Shown here: one piece after another, positions 13,716 to 21,704 of the stretch | Layout: each line of letters opens with the position of its first letter | Position numbering within the stretch: the stretch's first letter is position 1 | Assembly: GCA_964370215.1 (NCBI GenBank) | Contig: CAYJIM010000029.1 | Span: 1-27,102, forward strand | Origin: Massiliimalia sp964370215 | GTDB lineage: Bacteria; Bacillota; Clostridia; Oscillospirales; Ruminococcaceae | DNA length: 27,102 nucleotides | Direction: 5' to 3' | Program-made: the position numbers and the translations under genes | The notes under the pieces: model-generated | The model's database searches: none | Seen by the model: the letters and a program-made list of their open reading frames with translations, nothing else | Told to the model about the DNA's origin: nothing

Positions 13716-14750
13716 TTACTTTTCGTAAGAAATCTCAACCGGCATTCTTGTTTTTGCTGATTCCATGATACCTAGAATAGCGAGGGTGGTGTGTGCTGCA
13801 TCGGTAACAGTGACAGGGAACTCTTCACCGGAAAGGATGCAGTCAACGAAGGCACGAATACTTTCAAATGCAAACCCTTTCGGGACACCGAATACTGAAT
13901 TTTGTACCAACACATCCGGCACTCTTGCTTTTTCTTCGGTAAACTTTTGAATCATGTTGTGATGACTGGTGTCAATTGCAATCATCCCTTTGGTACCTAA
14001 GATGTTGCATTTCATGTCATTGACTCCAAGGTTTGCATTTGGGGTGACCCAGCCATTTTCCATATGGGCAATGCCCCCGCGAGAAAACTCAATGGTAGTA
14101 AGGTATTCATCGACAGTATCCACCCCGAGATCTTTTAATATGCCGGAGCGGCTAACCGCATACACCCGTTTGACCTCATCTTGAAACAGCCACCGCAGGG
14201 TGTCGAGGCTATGGCTACCCAAAAACCATAAAATGGAGGATTCGGCTGCCCAAGGGAGCAGGTCGGTTGCTACCCACTTGATGTCATTTAAACGAAAATA
14301 GGCGCTGTATACCTCGCCCAATTCACCATTTTGAATGGATTGAAAGGCGGTATTAAAAGGTGGATTCCAGCGGTTGTGCAGGTCAACCATAGCGCGAATA
14401 CCGTTTTTTTCAAACGCTTCGAGCATGTCAAAGACATCCTCTCGTTTGGTGGCAAGGGGTTTTTCGCAGAGAATGTGTTTTTTGGCATTGGCGGCACAGA
14501 TGGCAATGTCCCTGTGTGCAAAATCAGGGGTCACAATGGCGACGGCATCGCAATCCACCTCCTGTAGCATGCGTGCATAGTCGCTGTATACCAATGGAAT
14601 CGACTGTCTGTCGGCGACTGCTTTTGCCTTTGCTTCATGCTGATCACAGATGGCAACCACCGTTGCAAAGGGATGTGCATTGTAAATTTTTGCGTGGTTT
14701 TCGCCCCAAGTACCGGCACCAACAATGGCCATTTTCAATTTTGTATTCAT
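13716..14750 (-). CDS. Gfo/Idh/MocA family NAD(P)-dependent oxidoreductase
   Basis: The 344-residue protein starts MNTKLKMAIVGAGTWGENHA, a Rossmann nucleotide-binding GAGTWG, and contains the family's CEKPLA (Lys of the catalytic motif) and VDLHNRWNPPF. The second half is the dimerisation/substrate domain. Members act on sugars, inositols or related polyols; the substrate here cannot be told. The ATG at 14750 is chosen because GAGG lies about 10 bases upstream; a GTG at 14759 is too close. It follows the hydrolase stop by 10 bases, so they form an operon. Confidence 0.88.
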   Translation of the reverse strand: MNTKLKMAIVGAGTWGENHAKIYNAHPFATVVAICDQHEAKAKAVADRQSIPLVYSDYARMLQEVDCDAVAIVTPDFAHRDIAICAANAKKHILCEKPLATKREDVFDMLEAFEKNGIRAMVDLHNRWNPPFNTAFQSIQNGELGEVYSAYFRLNDIKWVATDLLPWAAESSILWFLGSHSLDTLRWLFQDEVKRVYAVSRSGILKDLGVDTVDEYLTTIEFSRGGIAHMENGWVTPNANLGVNDMKCNILGTKGMIAIDTSHHNMIQKFTEEKARVPDVLVQNSVFGVPKGFAFESIRAFVDCILSGEEFPVTVTDAAHTTLAILGIMESAKTRMPVEISYEK

Positions 14751-14760
14751 CCTTTTCACC

Positions 14761-15762
14761 TCATCTTAATTGTCTTGCATCTTGATAGATGCCTAAAGAA
14801 TTTGCAGGGGAAGGGTGTGTGCGTAAGGGGGGATGTGCCAAAAGCCAATGCAACAGGTCGCGGTAAACCTCCTCTCGGTTGATTTCATTCAAGATTTCAT
14901 GTCGTGCACCGGCATAGAGATTGACAGTGACATCTTTTACCTGCTGTTCGCGCAATTTCTTTTCAATGGCTTTGACCGCCAACCCATATTGGCCTACGGG
15001 ATCACGATCACCGGAAAAGATATAAACAGGCAATTGTTTTGGGAATTTTCGGTACCAGTTGCGCGAGGAAACATAGTTTAGCATCAAAAATAGTTCTTTG
15101 ACGGCACTGGAGGTGAAGAGGAAGGTACACTTTTCATCTGCAGTGTAGTCACGAACGATCTGTGGATCACGTGAAAGCCAATCGAAGGCCGTCTGGTTTT
15201 CGTTGAGGGGGGTTCGATAACTGCGATACACCAAATCTTTGAAAAGATTACTCCGGTATCGAGGCCCCTTTCGCTTGATGATGTCATCGGCAATGCGCAC
15301 CCCGATGTGCACTGCGGGGGTTGCCTCACCACTGCCGGAAAGAATGAGACCATCAATAGCATTTTTGTAGCGAATGGTATAGGCTCTTGCAATGAACGAG
15401 CCCATGCTGTGGCCCAACAAAAAGTAGGGGAGATGGCGGTACTGTTTTTTCATCAATAAGGTTAAACGACGGACATCGCGACAAAGATATTGTAGTCCAC
15501 GTCCCTCTGAAAAATAACCGTAATCATCGGCGGTGCGTGCCGTGTTGCCATGCCCGAGGTGGTCGTTGCCACAAAAGACAAAGCCATACTTGCAAAGGAA
15601 CTCCGCAAAATCCTCATAGCGCTCAACATATTCGGTCATCCCATGGGAAAGTTGAACGACGCCACGTGGTATCGTATCTTTTGGTGTATAGACATAATAG
15701 GTCACTTCCTGTTTGCCATTGCTGCTCAAAAAGGTATGTTTTGATTTTAAATAACTATTCAT
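14761..15762 (-). CDS. Alpha/beta hydrolase (monoacylglycerol lipase / lysophospholipase type)
   Basis: The 333-residue protein shows the serine hydrolase triad: nucleophile Ser in GHSMGS, Asp in GDRDPVG and His in GARHE. The N-terminal PRGVVQLSHGMTEYVERY, and FCGNDHLGHGNT, are typical of the Serine aminopeptidase S33 / lysophospholipase group. There is no signal peptide, so it is cytosolic, perhaps membrane-associated. AAAGGA lies upstream of the ATG at 15762. It is the first gene of a two-gene operon with the Gfo/Idh oxidoreductase, a pairing whose pathway is unknown. Confidence 0.88.
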   Translation of the reverse strand: MNSYLKSKHTFLSSNGKQEVTYYVYTPKDTIPRGVVQLSHGMTEYVERYEDFAEFLCKYGFVFCGNDHLGHGNTARTADDYGYFSEGRGLQYLCRDVRRLTLLMKKQYRHLPYFLLGHSMGSFIARAYTIRYKNAIDGLILSGSGEATPAVHIGVRIADDIIKRKGPRYRSNLFKDLVYRSYRTPLNENQTAFDWLSRDPQIVRDYTADEKCTFLFTSSAVKELFLMLNYVSSRNWYRKFPKQLPVYIFSGDRDPVGQYGLAVKAIEKKLREQQVKDVTVNLYAGARHEILNEINREEVYRDLLHWLLAHPPLRTHPSPANSLGIYQDARQLR

Positions 15763-15813
15763 CAAAAAAGTCCTTTCCAGTTCAATCGGTTGAACGCCTT
15801 TACTATTGATACA

Positions 15814-15842
15814 AACATAACATGATCAAAGGTATCTGTCAA
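15814..15842 (-). promoter_or_regulatory. Promoter of the hydrolase operon
   Basis: On the minus strand TTGACA (15837-15842) and TATGTT (15814-15819) are 17 bases apart. Transcription would start about 45 bases upstream of the hydrolase ATG. Confidence 0.65.
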
Positions 15843-15855
15843 GAGGGGAGAGATA

Positions 15856-15908
15856 AAAAACACAGTGTGTACGGTGCGATATAAAGCACGCGTTCTCACT
15901 GTGTTTTT
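15856..15908 (-). terminator. Terminator of the LacI-FGGY-deoC operon
   Basis: AAAAACACAGTG (15856-15867) pairs with CACTGTGTTTTT (15897-15908), enclosing an inner hairpin. It lies 13 bases after the deoC stop. Confidence 0.8.
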
Positions 15909-15920
15909 GGTAGATGACGA

Positions 15921-16601
15921 TTATGCCATCATTTTTTTGTAGTTTTCAATGATTTCGACCCCATTGCTGGTACCGATTCTCGAAGCACCTGCCTCGATAA
16001 ATGCAAGGGCATCTTCTATAGTGCGGACACCACCGGCAGCTTTGATTTTGATTTCATCGCCAACACAAGCCTTCATCAAACGAACGTCCTCTAAGGTTGC
16101 ACCGCCGGTACCGAACCCTGTCGAAGTTTTAATGAAATCCGGTTTTACTTTCAAGGCAATTTCACACAACTTCTTCTTTTCCTCATCGGTCAGGTAGCAG
16201 TTTTCAAAAATGACTTTACTGGTGATGCCACGTGCTTTACAAGCAGCAACAATCTGTTCCATTTCAGTTTGGATGTAGTCATAGTTTTTGCTTTTCAATT
16301 CGCCAACATTGATGACGTAATCCACTTCCATGGCACCCTTTTCAATGATGTCGATCGTCTCAAACACCTTTGTTTCAATGGTGGATTGCCCAAGTGGGAA
16401 GCCGACAGCCGCATCACAGAGAACATCGCTGCCCTCCAGTACTGCTTTGCAAAAGGGTACCGGCGCATTGTTGATAGCAACGGTTTTAAATCCATAAGTG
16501 GCCGCCGTTTCACAGTGTGCCTTTAAATCTTCGTGGGAAGCGAATGGCTTCAATAAGGTTTGGTCAATCATTTTTGCCAGTTCTTGTACAGTTGGTTTCA
16601 T
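15921..16601 (-). CDS. deoC: Deoxyribose-phosphate aldolase
   Basis: The 226-residue class I aldolase cleaves 2-deoxyribose 5-phosphate to glyceraldehyde 3-phosphate and acetaldehyde. It shows VDYVINVG with the catalytic Asp, FIKTSTGFGTGGAT with the Schiff-base Lys, and KIKAAGGVRT with the second catalytic Lys, at normal family length. AAAGAGG lies upstream of the ATG. It follows the FGGY kinase by 18 bases in an operon headed by a LacI regulator, which suggests use of a deoxy sugar or nucleoside-derived pentose rather than the usual nucleoside-salvage operon. Confidence 0.95.
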   Translation of the reverse strand: MKPTVQELAKMIDQTLLKPFASHEDLKAHCETAATYGFKTVAINNAPVPFCKAVLEGSDVLCDAAVGFPLGQSTIETKVFETIDIIEKGAMEVDYVINVGELKSKNYDYIQTEMEQIVAACKARGITSKVIFENCYLTDEEKKKLCEIALKVKPDFIKTSTGFGTGGATLEDVRLMKACVGDEIKIKAAGGVRTIEDALAFIEAGASRIGTSNGVEIIENYKKMMA

Positions 16602-16619
16602 AAAAAATTCCTCTTTTCT

Positions 16620-18122
16620 TTAAAGTTTATCCAACGCATCGTACACGTCAAGTAGGGCGTAGTACGATTGATCAAATACAGTTTTGAGATGGTCATATTG
16701 TTGATGACGGATAAGGTCACAAGGGGTTGTCTGATCAATGTGAATAAAGCGATCCACAGCGGTGAAATCAGGCAGCACACCGGCACCCACCCCTGCGGCA
16801 ACCGCTGCTCCGATGGAAGTTGCCTCTTCCAAGTGGTTGAGACGGTGGGCATCAATGCCATAAATATCGGCAAGGATTTTACAGATCTCCTCGCTTTGTG
16901 AAAGTCCCCCGATGACATTGATAGAAGTGATCGGCATTTGTGCGCGGAAAATGTCTAAAATAATACAGAGGTTCATCAATACCCCTTCCACACCACTACG
17001 CATAAAATCGCCTTTTTGGTGCTCCATTTTCATACCGATGAAAGCCCCTCTTGCTTTGCTGTTCCAACGTGGACTGCGCTCACCAAGGAGATAGGGCAGA
17101 TAGAGTAGTCCATTCGCGCCCAGTTTGGAAGACGCAATCCCGCCGTCCAACTGCTTGTAAATATCGGGGCTATCGGTGTACAGCAGATCCTTTAAGAAGT
17201 TGTAGGAGTTGCCAGCAGCCTGCATGGTGCCATTTGGTGTGACATACCCCTTCATCATATGAGCCCAGTTGTAGGTGCGCATTTGATCATCATACACAGG
17301 TGTTTTACTGGTGTAGGCAATCCAGGAGGAAGAGCCAAGATAGTTGTAAGCGACATGCTCACGAACCGAACCTGCACCGACAGCGGCACAGACACCGTCT
17401 CCGCCACCGAGCACAACCTTGACGCCAACAGGGAGATTACATGTTTCTGCAATGCGTTCATCGATGGTGCCGACAATATAGGTCGATTCGTGCAATTCCG
17501 GCAAAAGTGATCGGTCAATATCGATAAGATTCAGAATACGATCCGACCAATCAAAGGTGTTGAGGTCAAATGCGTTGGTACCCGATGCATCGGAATAATC
17601 GGTGACAAAAGCGCCGGTCAACTTTTGGATCACATAATCCTTTGGTTGAAGCATTTTATAGGTTTTTTGGAACACCTTTGGCTCATTGGCACGAATCCAT
17701 AACAATTTCTCAATGCTATAAGAGGCACTGATCTTGTGGCCGGTGATACGGTAGAATTCCTGTTCGTCAATGCCTTGTCGTAACAAAGCCTCTTCGCTCA
17801 AACTGCGTTGATCTGCCCAGATGATGGCAGGACGTAGATGATCTCCTTTTTCATCTACCACGACACAGCCCATCATTTGTCCGCTGAAAGCAAGTGCTGC
17901 CACACGGGACTTTTGCTCATCGGAAAGGTCTTGCAATAGAATTTTGTTGGTACGATACACTGCCTCAACCCAATCGTTTGGATCCTGTTCTGCCCAAGTA
18001 CTGTTGAAAAAGTTGGTTTGGTAGGGGGAGACAACACTTTTGATCAGGTTGCCATCAGTGTCAAACAGGGTGGCTTTGTTACCGGTTGTGCCCAGATCGT
18101 GGGCAATGAGATATTGTGTCAT
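16620..18122 (-). CDS. FGGY-family carbohydrate kinase
   Basis: The 500-residue protein has the two-domain FGGY fold: ATP phosphate-binding LIAHDLGTTGNKA at the N-terminus, WAEQDPNDW, SGQMMG, the middle GGGDG motif and C-terminal INVIGGLSQSE with EEATSIGAA. It is nearest in pattern to xylulokinase-type members, but the substrate cannot be fixed from motifs alone. The ATG at 18122 is chosen for AAAGGAG 9 bases upstream. It lies 28 bases after the LacI gene and 18 before deoC. The pairing with deoC makes a deoxypentose or a pentose feeding that aldolase a reasonable guess. Confidence 0.9.
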   Translation of the reverse strand: MTQYLIAHDLGTTGNKATLFDTDGNLIKSVVSPYQTNFFNSTWAEQDPNDWVEAVYRTNKILLQDLSDEQKSRVAALAFSGQMMGCVVVDEKGDHLRPAIIWADQRSLSEEALLRQGIDEQEFYRITGHKISASYSIEKLLWIRANEPKVFQKTYKMLQPKDYVIQKLTGAFVTDYSDASGTNAFDLNTFDWSDRILNLIDIDRSLLPELHESTYIVGTIDERIAETCNLPVGVKVVLGGGDGVCAAVGAGSVREHVAYNYLGSSSWIAYTSKTPVYDDQMRTYNWAHMMKGYVTPNGTMQAAGNSYNFLKDLLYTDSPDIYKQLDGGIASSKLGANGLLYLPYLLGERSPRWNSKARGAFIGMKMEHQKGDFMRSGVEGVLMNLCIILDIFRAQMPITSINVIGGLSQSEEICKILADIYGIDAHRLNHLEEATSIGAAVAAGVGAGVLPDFTAVDRFIHIDQTTPCDLIRHQQYDHLKTVFDQSYYALLDVYDALDKL

Positions 18123-18150
18123 GATATGTTCTCCTTTGGGATGGTGGATC

Positions 18151-19179
18151 TTATAGGATGGGGGAGAGCAGTGCGTGTTGTTCCGATCCACGCAATTGAA
18201 GATCACAGGGAATGAGGGTCACGCGCTTGGTCTTTTCTTTGGTTTTAATTTGGTGTAGAATCATATCCATGGCGACAATGCCCATTTGATTGGCGTCGCG
18301 GGTGACGCAGCTATATGGATATCCAATGTCAGTCAGTGTCGGGATATGATCGATGCCGATGGCAGAAATCGTTTCACCGAGGACATGTCCATACTGGTTA
18401 CATGCTTTGATGAATCCGAGACCGGTGCGGTTGTTGCAGGGGATATAAGCAGTTGCTGTACTACCCTCCTGAAATGCCTTGATGGTCAACTGATAGGCGG
18501 TTTGTGCGGTGAAATCTCCTTCTAAAATATAGCTAGACTTCAACGGAAAACCGTGGACAGTCAAGGCAGTTTCGTAACCTTCTAATCGTTGTCGGGCAAT
18601 CTTTAAATTCAAATCTCCGGTAATGATGGCGATGTCTCGATGTCCCATTTCAATGAGTTTGGTGGTGGCAAGATAGGTGCTCTGAAAATTTTCAAAGAAG
18701 ACCCCATCCCATTTGGAGTTTTCAAATTCTCTGTCTAACACAACAATGGGGATATTGAGTCGCTCATACATGCTCATCAATTGACGTTGGCTCTCTGCCT
18801 TTAAAAATCCGGTCGCAGGGGTGATGATCAAACCGGCAATTCGTTGTTTTTCCAACAGTTGGATGGCGTTTTCTTCTAAATCCATACTGTTGGCACTGTT
18901 GTAATACACGACACAGAAACCGAATTCCTGCGCTTTCCTGGAAATGCTGTCAATGATTTCACCGAAAAAACTGTTGCTGATTTCTGGAATAATGACCCCG
19001 ATGGTTTTAGAAACTTTTTTGGCTAGGACAGCAGAGGGCGAAGGTGTGTAGTTGTGTTCTGCGATGACAGTTTCGACCTGTTGCTTTGTTTTTTGACTGA
19101 CGTAGCCACTTTGGTTTAACACACGGGATACTGTGGCCTTGGAAACACCTGCTAACTTTGCAATTTCATTGATGTTCAT
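18151..19179 (-). CDS. LacI family transcriptional regulator
   Basis: The 342-residue regulator has an N-terminal helix-turn-helix and hinge (NINEIAKLAGVSKATVSRVL, GYVSQKT) and a periplasmic-binding-protein-like effector domain (TIGVIIPEISNSFFGEIIDSI, VVLDREF, DIAIITGDL). The ATG at 19179 is chosen for GAGGAGGG upstream; an earlier TTG lies inside that site. It heads the operon with the FGGY kinase and deoC, so it most likely senses the sugar they use. A 13-bp near-palindrome in its leader (19197-19209) suggests autoregulation. Confidence 0.92.
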   Translation of the reverse strand: MNINEIAKLAGVSKATVSRVLNQSGYVSQKTKQQVETVIAEHNYTPSPSAVLAKKVSKTIGVIIPEISNSFFGEIIDSISRKAQEFGFCVVYYNSANSMDLEENAIQLLEKQRIAGLIITPATGFLKAESQRQLMSMYERLNIPIVVLDREFENSKWDGVFFENFQSTYLATTKLIEMGHRDIAIITGDLNLKIARQRLEGYETALTVHGFPLKSSYILEGDFTAQTAYQLTIKAFQEGSTATAYIPCNNRTGLGFIKACNQYGHVLGETISAIGIDHIPTLTDIGYPYSCVTRDANQMGIVAMDMILHQIKTKEKTKRVTLIPCDLQLRGSEQHALLSPIL

Positions 19180-19196
19180 ACCATCCCTCCTCAAAA

Positions 19197-19209
19197 TGAA
19201 ACCGTTCCA
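19197..19209. promoter_or_regulatory. LacI-type operator candidate in the leader
   Basis: TGAAACCGTTCCA is an odd-length near-palindrome; five of six base pairs around the centre are symmetric. It lies between the predicted start of transcription and the ribosome site of the LacI gene. Confidence 0.4.
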
Positions 19210-19233
19210 TAAAATAATACTATAATTAAAATT

Positions 19234-19262
19234 ATAATACTATATTGTAATATTAAAGTCAA
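19234..19262 (-). promoter_or_regulatory. Promoter of the LacI-FGGY-deoC operon
   Basis: On the minus strand TTGACT (19257-19262) and TATTAT (19234-19239) are 17 bases apart in an AT-rich region, 55 bases upstream of the LacI ATG. The next 130 bases (19263-19393) are AT-rich and show no gene. Confidence 0.7.
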
Positions 19263-19393
19263 CAATGTTTTGAAATTTCACTAATATAACGAATAATAGT
19301 TTGGAATATTGTGAATAATGTTTGTTTTTTGCTATTTGGTTTCATAAATTTTCACATTAAATTTTTAGCTAAAAAATTGTACTGCAAGACCAC

Positions 19394-19422
19394 TTGACAA
19401 GAATAATAAACACATATATACT
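19394..19422 (+). promoter_or_regulatory. Promoter of the TetR gene
   Basis: TTGACA (19394-19399) and TATACT (19417-19422) are 17 bases apart. The 110-base leader contains a hairpin (GCTA-GAACA with TGTTCTAGC, 19436-19464) that could be an operator or RNA structure. Confidence 0.75.
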
Positions 19423-19532
19423 AGGATAAAGCTAGGCTATGAACATGGTGTGTGCTGTTCTAGCAAGATCCCGATGCAACAAAAAATGTATTGTTGAAGA
19501 AACAGAAAAAATAAGAGTAGGGAAGTGATGGT

Positions 19533-20186
19533 ATGCCACAAGTACTAAAAGAACATCGAAGAGAAAAGATTATCCAAGCGGCAAGAAGTGAATTGTTGAA
19601 AAATGGAGCAGCTGGGGTATCTATGCGCACCATTGCTGACGAAGCAGGCATGACGGTGGGCAACTTGTATCGCTATTTTAAAAATAAAGAACAATTGATC
19701 TTTGCAGTGGTAGAGCCTGTACTACAGACCTTTGATCTTCTCTTAACAGAAATTGTGCAACAACAAGAAAAGCTTTTTTTGGTTACACAAGATACCTTGG
19801 AAAGACAACGACTGCTTGGTGAAACGCTCAATGTGTTCGCCGATGAGCTTGTAGCATTGGAAGATCGGTACCAACAAGAGATGAGCATCATCATCAATGA
19901 TGCTCAGATCGGCGAAAAGTACAGTGCTTGGTTTTGTGAACTCATTCGACAGATGGTGGACAAAGCACCGCCATGCTTCTTGAAAGAGGATGTGGAAAAA
20001 GAGTTGTTGATTCAGATGATTTCTAAAGCGATTTTTGGTGGTTTAAATGAAGCAATTCGCACCAAAGCAACACAAACAATTGACAAGGAAGCTTTCCGTA
20101 CCATTTTGCGCTTTTATTTACAACAAGGGTTTTCTTTGATGAATTTTACCGAAGCAGAGCCGTTGTGTGGGAACAGATTGCAGTAA
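19533..20186 (+). CDS. TetR/AcrR family transcriptional regulator
   Basis: The 217-residue protein has the TetR N-terminal HTH: KIIQAARSELLKNGAAGVSM, RTIADEAGMTVGNLYRYF, KNKEQLIFAVV. The remaining helical domain is the variable ligand-binding part. AGGGAAG precedes the ATG at 19533. It has its own promoter, and the next gene (a chemotaxis protein) starts 108 bases after it in the same direction. The target and ligand are unknown; the leader hairpin may be its own operator. Confidence 0.9.
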   Translation: MPQVLKEHRREKIIQAARSELLKNGAAGVSMRTIADEAGMTVGNLYRYFKNKEQLIFAVVEPVLQTFDLLLTEIVQQQEKLFLVTQDTLERQRLLGETLNVFADELVALEDRYQQEMSIIINDAQIGEKYSAWFCELIRQMVDKAPPCFLKEDVEKELLIQMISKAIFGGLNEAIRTKATQTIDKEAFRTILRFYLQQGFSLMNFTEAEPLCGNRLQ

Positions 20187-20294
20187 TAATTGATTTTGAA
20201 TAACCTTATTTTTTTGGAATTTCGGTCGATATATTAAATGTAATATGGAACCATGTCTGTTTTTGGGTTAAAATGTGTTTAGGAGAAGATGGCA

Positions 20295-21641
20295 ATGGAA
20301 AAACAAAATAGTGTTGTACAACAAACTAAAATATTGTCCGTGAATCAGCTGATTATATTAGTTGGTGGGATTGGATATGGCTTGCTTTATCTGATCGGTG
20401 GAGACTGGATCATGGGGCTTGGGATCATGGGGACAGTCGCACTTATCACCGGCTTTGTCCAGTACGGGAAAAAGAATCTCAGGGGGAATTTGACCATTTA
20501 TGTTATGACTATGGCGCAGTATGCAGCCATTGTTGGGTTTGGTTTGGTCGGTGGGGAATTCGCAGGCGGATTTGCCCTCATTGCATCGGTCATTGCGATG
20601 AACTGCATTTATTGCATCAAGAATATTATCGTTGCTCAGTGGATCATCACCGACTTGGTTTTGTTGGTTTCCTTTTTCTTCCGTGATGCGCTGTATGGTG
20701 ATCAAAGCACGTCATTCATCATTCGTGGAATTTTGGGGATCAACTTTTGTATTCTCTTCCTCTTCCTGCTACTCAACTGGGTGCTTAAGTTTCAACAGGA
20801 TGCGGCAGAAAAAGAATTGGCGTCCCAACAACTGATGGGTCAGTTGGAAGTGAAAATGCAGGAACAACGACAGAGCGCCGCAAATATTCAAGAGATTTTT
20901 AATGTCATCAAAACCCGTTCTGATAACTTAAAATCGACCTCGGATCAAATGGTGACCATTGCTACCGGACTCAATATCGCTGCCGCTGACCAGACCCAAT
21001 TGGTGCAACAATTGACAGAAAAGAGTGGCGTGATGGTAGATGAAATGAAATCAGTGCAACAAATTGCGTTGGATTCCTGTAACCTTGTTGCGAACAATGC
21101 CAAAATTTTGGAAGACAGCAACAACAACATGGTGCTAGCAGTTGATAAAATCGATCAAATGGAAAGCTCTAGTCGTCAAATTATTGGCATCATTCAAGGG
21201 ATTGAGGACATTGCCTTTCAAACCAATCTACTGGCCCTCAATGCGGCCATTGAAGCAGCGAGAGCAGGGACTGCCGGTAAAGGTTTTGCCGTCGTCGCCG
21301 ATGAAGTGCAAACACTTGCGGCGAAGAGTTCAGAGGCCGCAAGTGCCAGTAGTGTACTAGTCAATGCTTCCATCAACGATGTGCAAACCGGTTCTAAATT
21401 CATCAAAGAAGCTGCGAAAAACATGAACGAAGTCATTGCGGTGTCTAATACCACTGCACAAAAGGTTACCGACATCAATGAATTGCTATCCAATCAAGTG
21501 GTTGCTGTGGAAGATATTTTGATGCAGATGAACAACTTTGTCGACGTTATTTCCAGAACCTCGGAAACTGCCGGACAAAGCAACGATGTTGCCACAAAAA
21601 TTTCCGACGAAGTAAGTAATATCAACGCAGCGATTCGATAG
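20295..21641 (+). CDS. Methyl-accepting chemotaxis protein with integral membrane sensor
   Basis: The 448-residue protein has about six membrane helices in the first 165 residues, then a coiled-coil signalling domain with the highly conserved hairpin QTNLLALNAAIEAARAG followed by GKGFAVVADEVQTLA. No large extracellular ligand domain and no clear HAMP are seen, so sensing is probably in or near the membrane. The start at 20295 is chosen because AGGAG (20281-20285) is 9 bases upstream; ATG 20289 would be too close. The signalling domain couples to CheA/CheW; no such genes are nearby. No convincing motility promoter was found in the 108 bases before it. Confidence 0.88.
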   Translation: MEKQNSVVQQTKILSVNQLIILVGGIGYGLLYLIGGDWIMGLGIMGTVALITGFVQYGKKNLRGNLTIYVMTMAQYAAIVGFGLVGGEFAGGFALIASVIAMNCIYCIKNIIVAQWIITDLVLLVSFFFRDALYGDQSTSFIIRGILGINFCILFLFLLLNWVLKFQQDAAEKELASQQLMGQLEVKMQEQRQSAANIQEIFNVIKTRSDNLKSTSDQMVTIATGLNIAAADQTQLVQQLTEKSGVMVDEMKSVQQIALDSCNLVANNAKILEDSNNNMVLAVDKIDQMESSSRQIIGIIQGIEDIAFQTNLLALNAAIEAARAGTAGKGFAVVADEVQTLAAKSSEAASASSVLVNASINDVQTGSKFIKEAAKNMNEVIAVSNTTAQKVTDINELLSNQVVAVEDILMQMNNFVDVISRTSETAGQSNDVATKISDEVSNINAAIR

Positions 21642-21651
21642 GTCTCAAATC

Positions 21652-21704
21652 GATACAAAAATACAGGAGTTATCTCGAAAGGATAACTCCTGTATTTTTG
21701 TATC
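21652..21704. terminator. Long bidirectional terminator between MCP and cyclase genes
   Basis: A perfect 23-bp stem (21652-21674 with 21682-21704) with a 7-base loop TCGAAAG has T-rich flanks on both strands. It overlaps the cyclase stop codon and lies just after the MCP stop, so both convergent genes end in it. Confidence 0.9.

Noticed and set aside
20187..20294. GTCGATAT as a possible sigma-28 motility promoter before the chemoreceptor
   Set aside because: The -10 partly matches GCCGATAA but no TAAA lies at the required distance, so the pair is not convincing.
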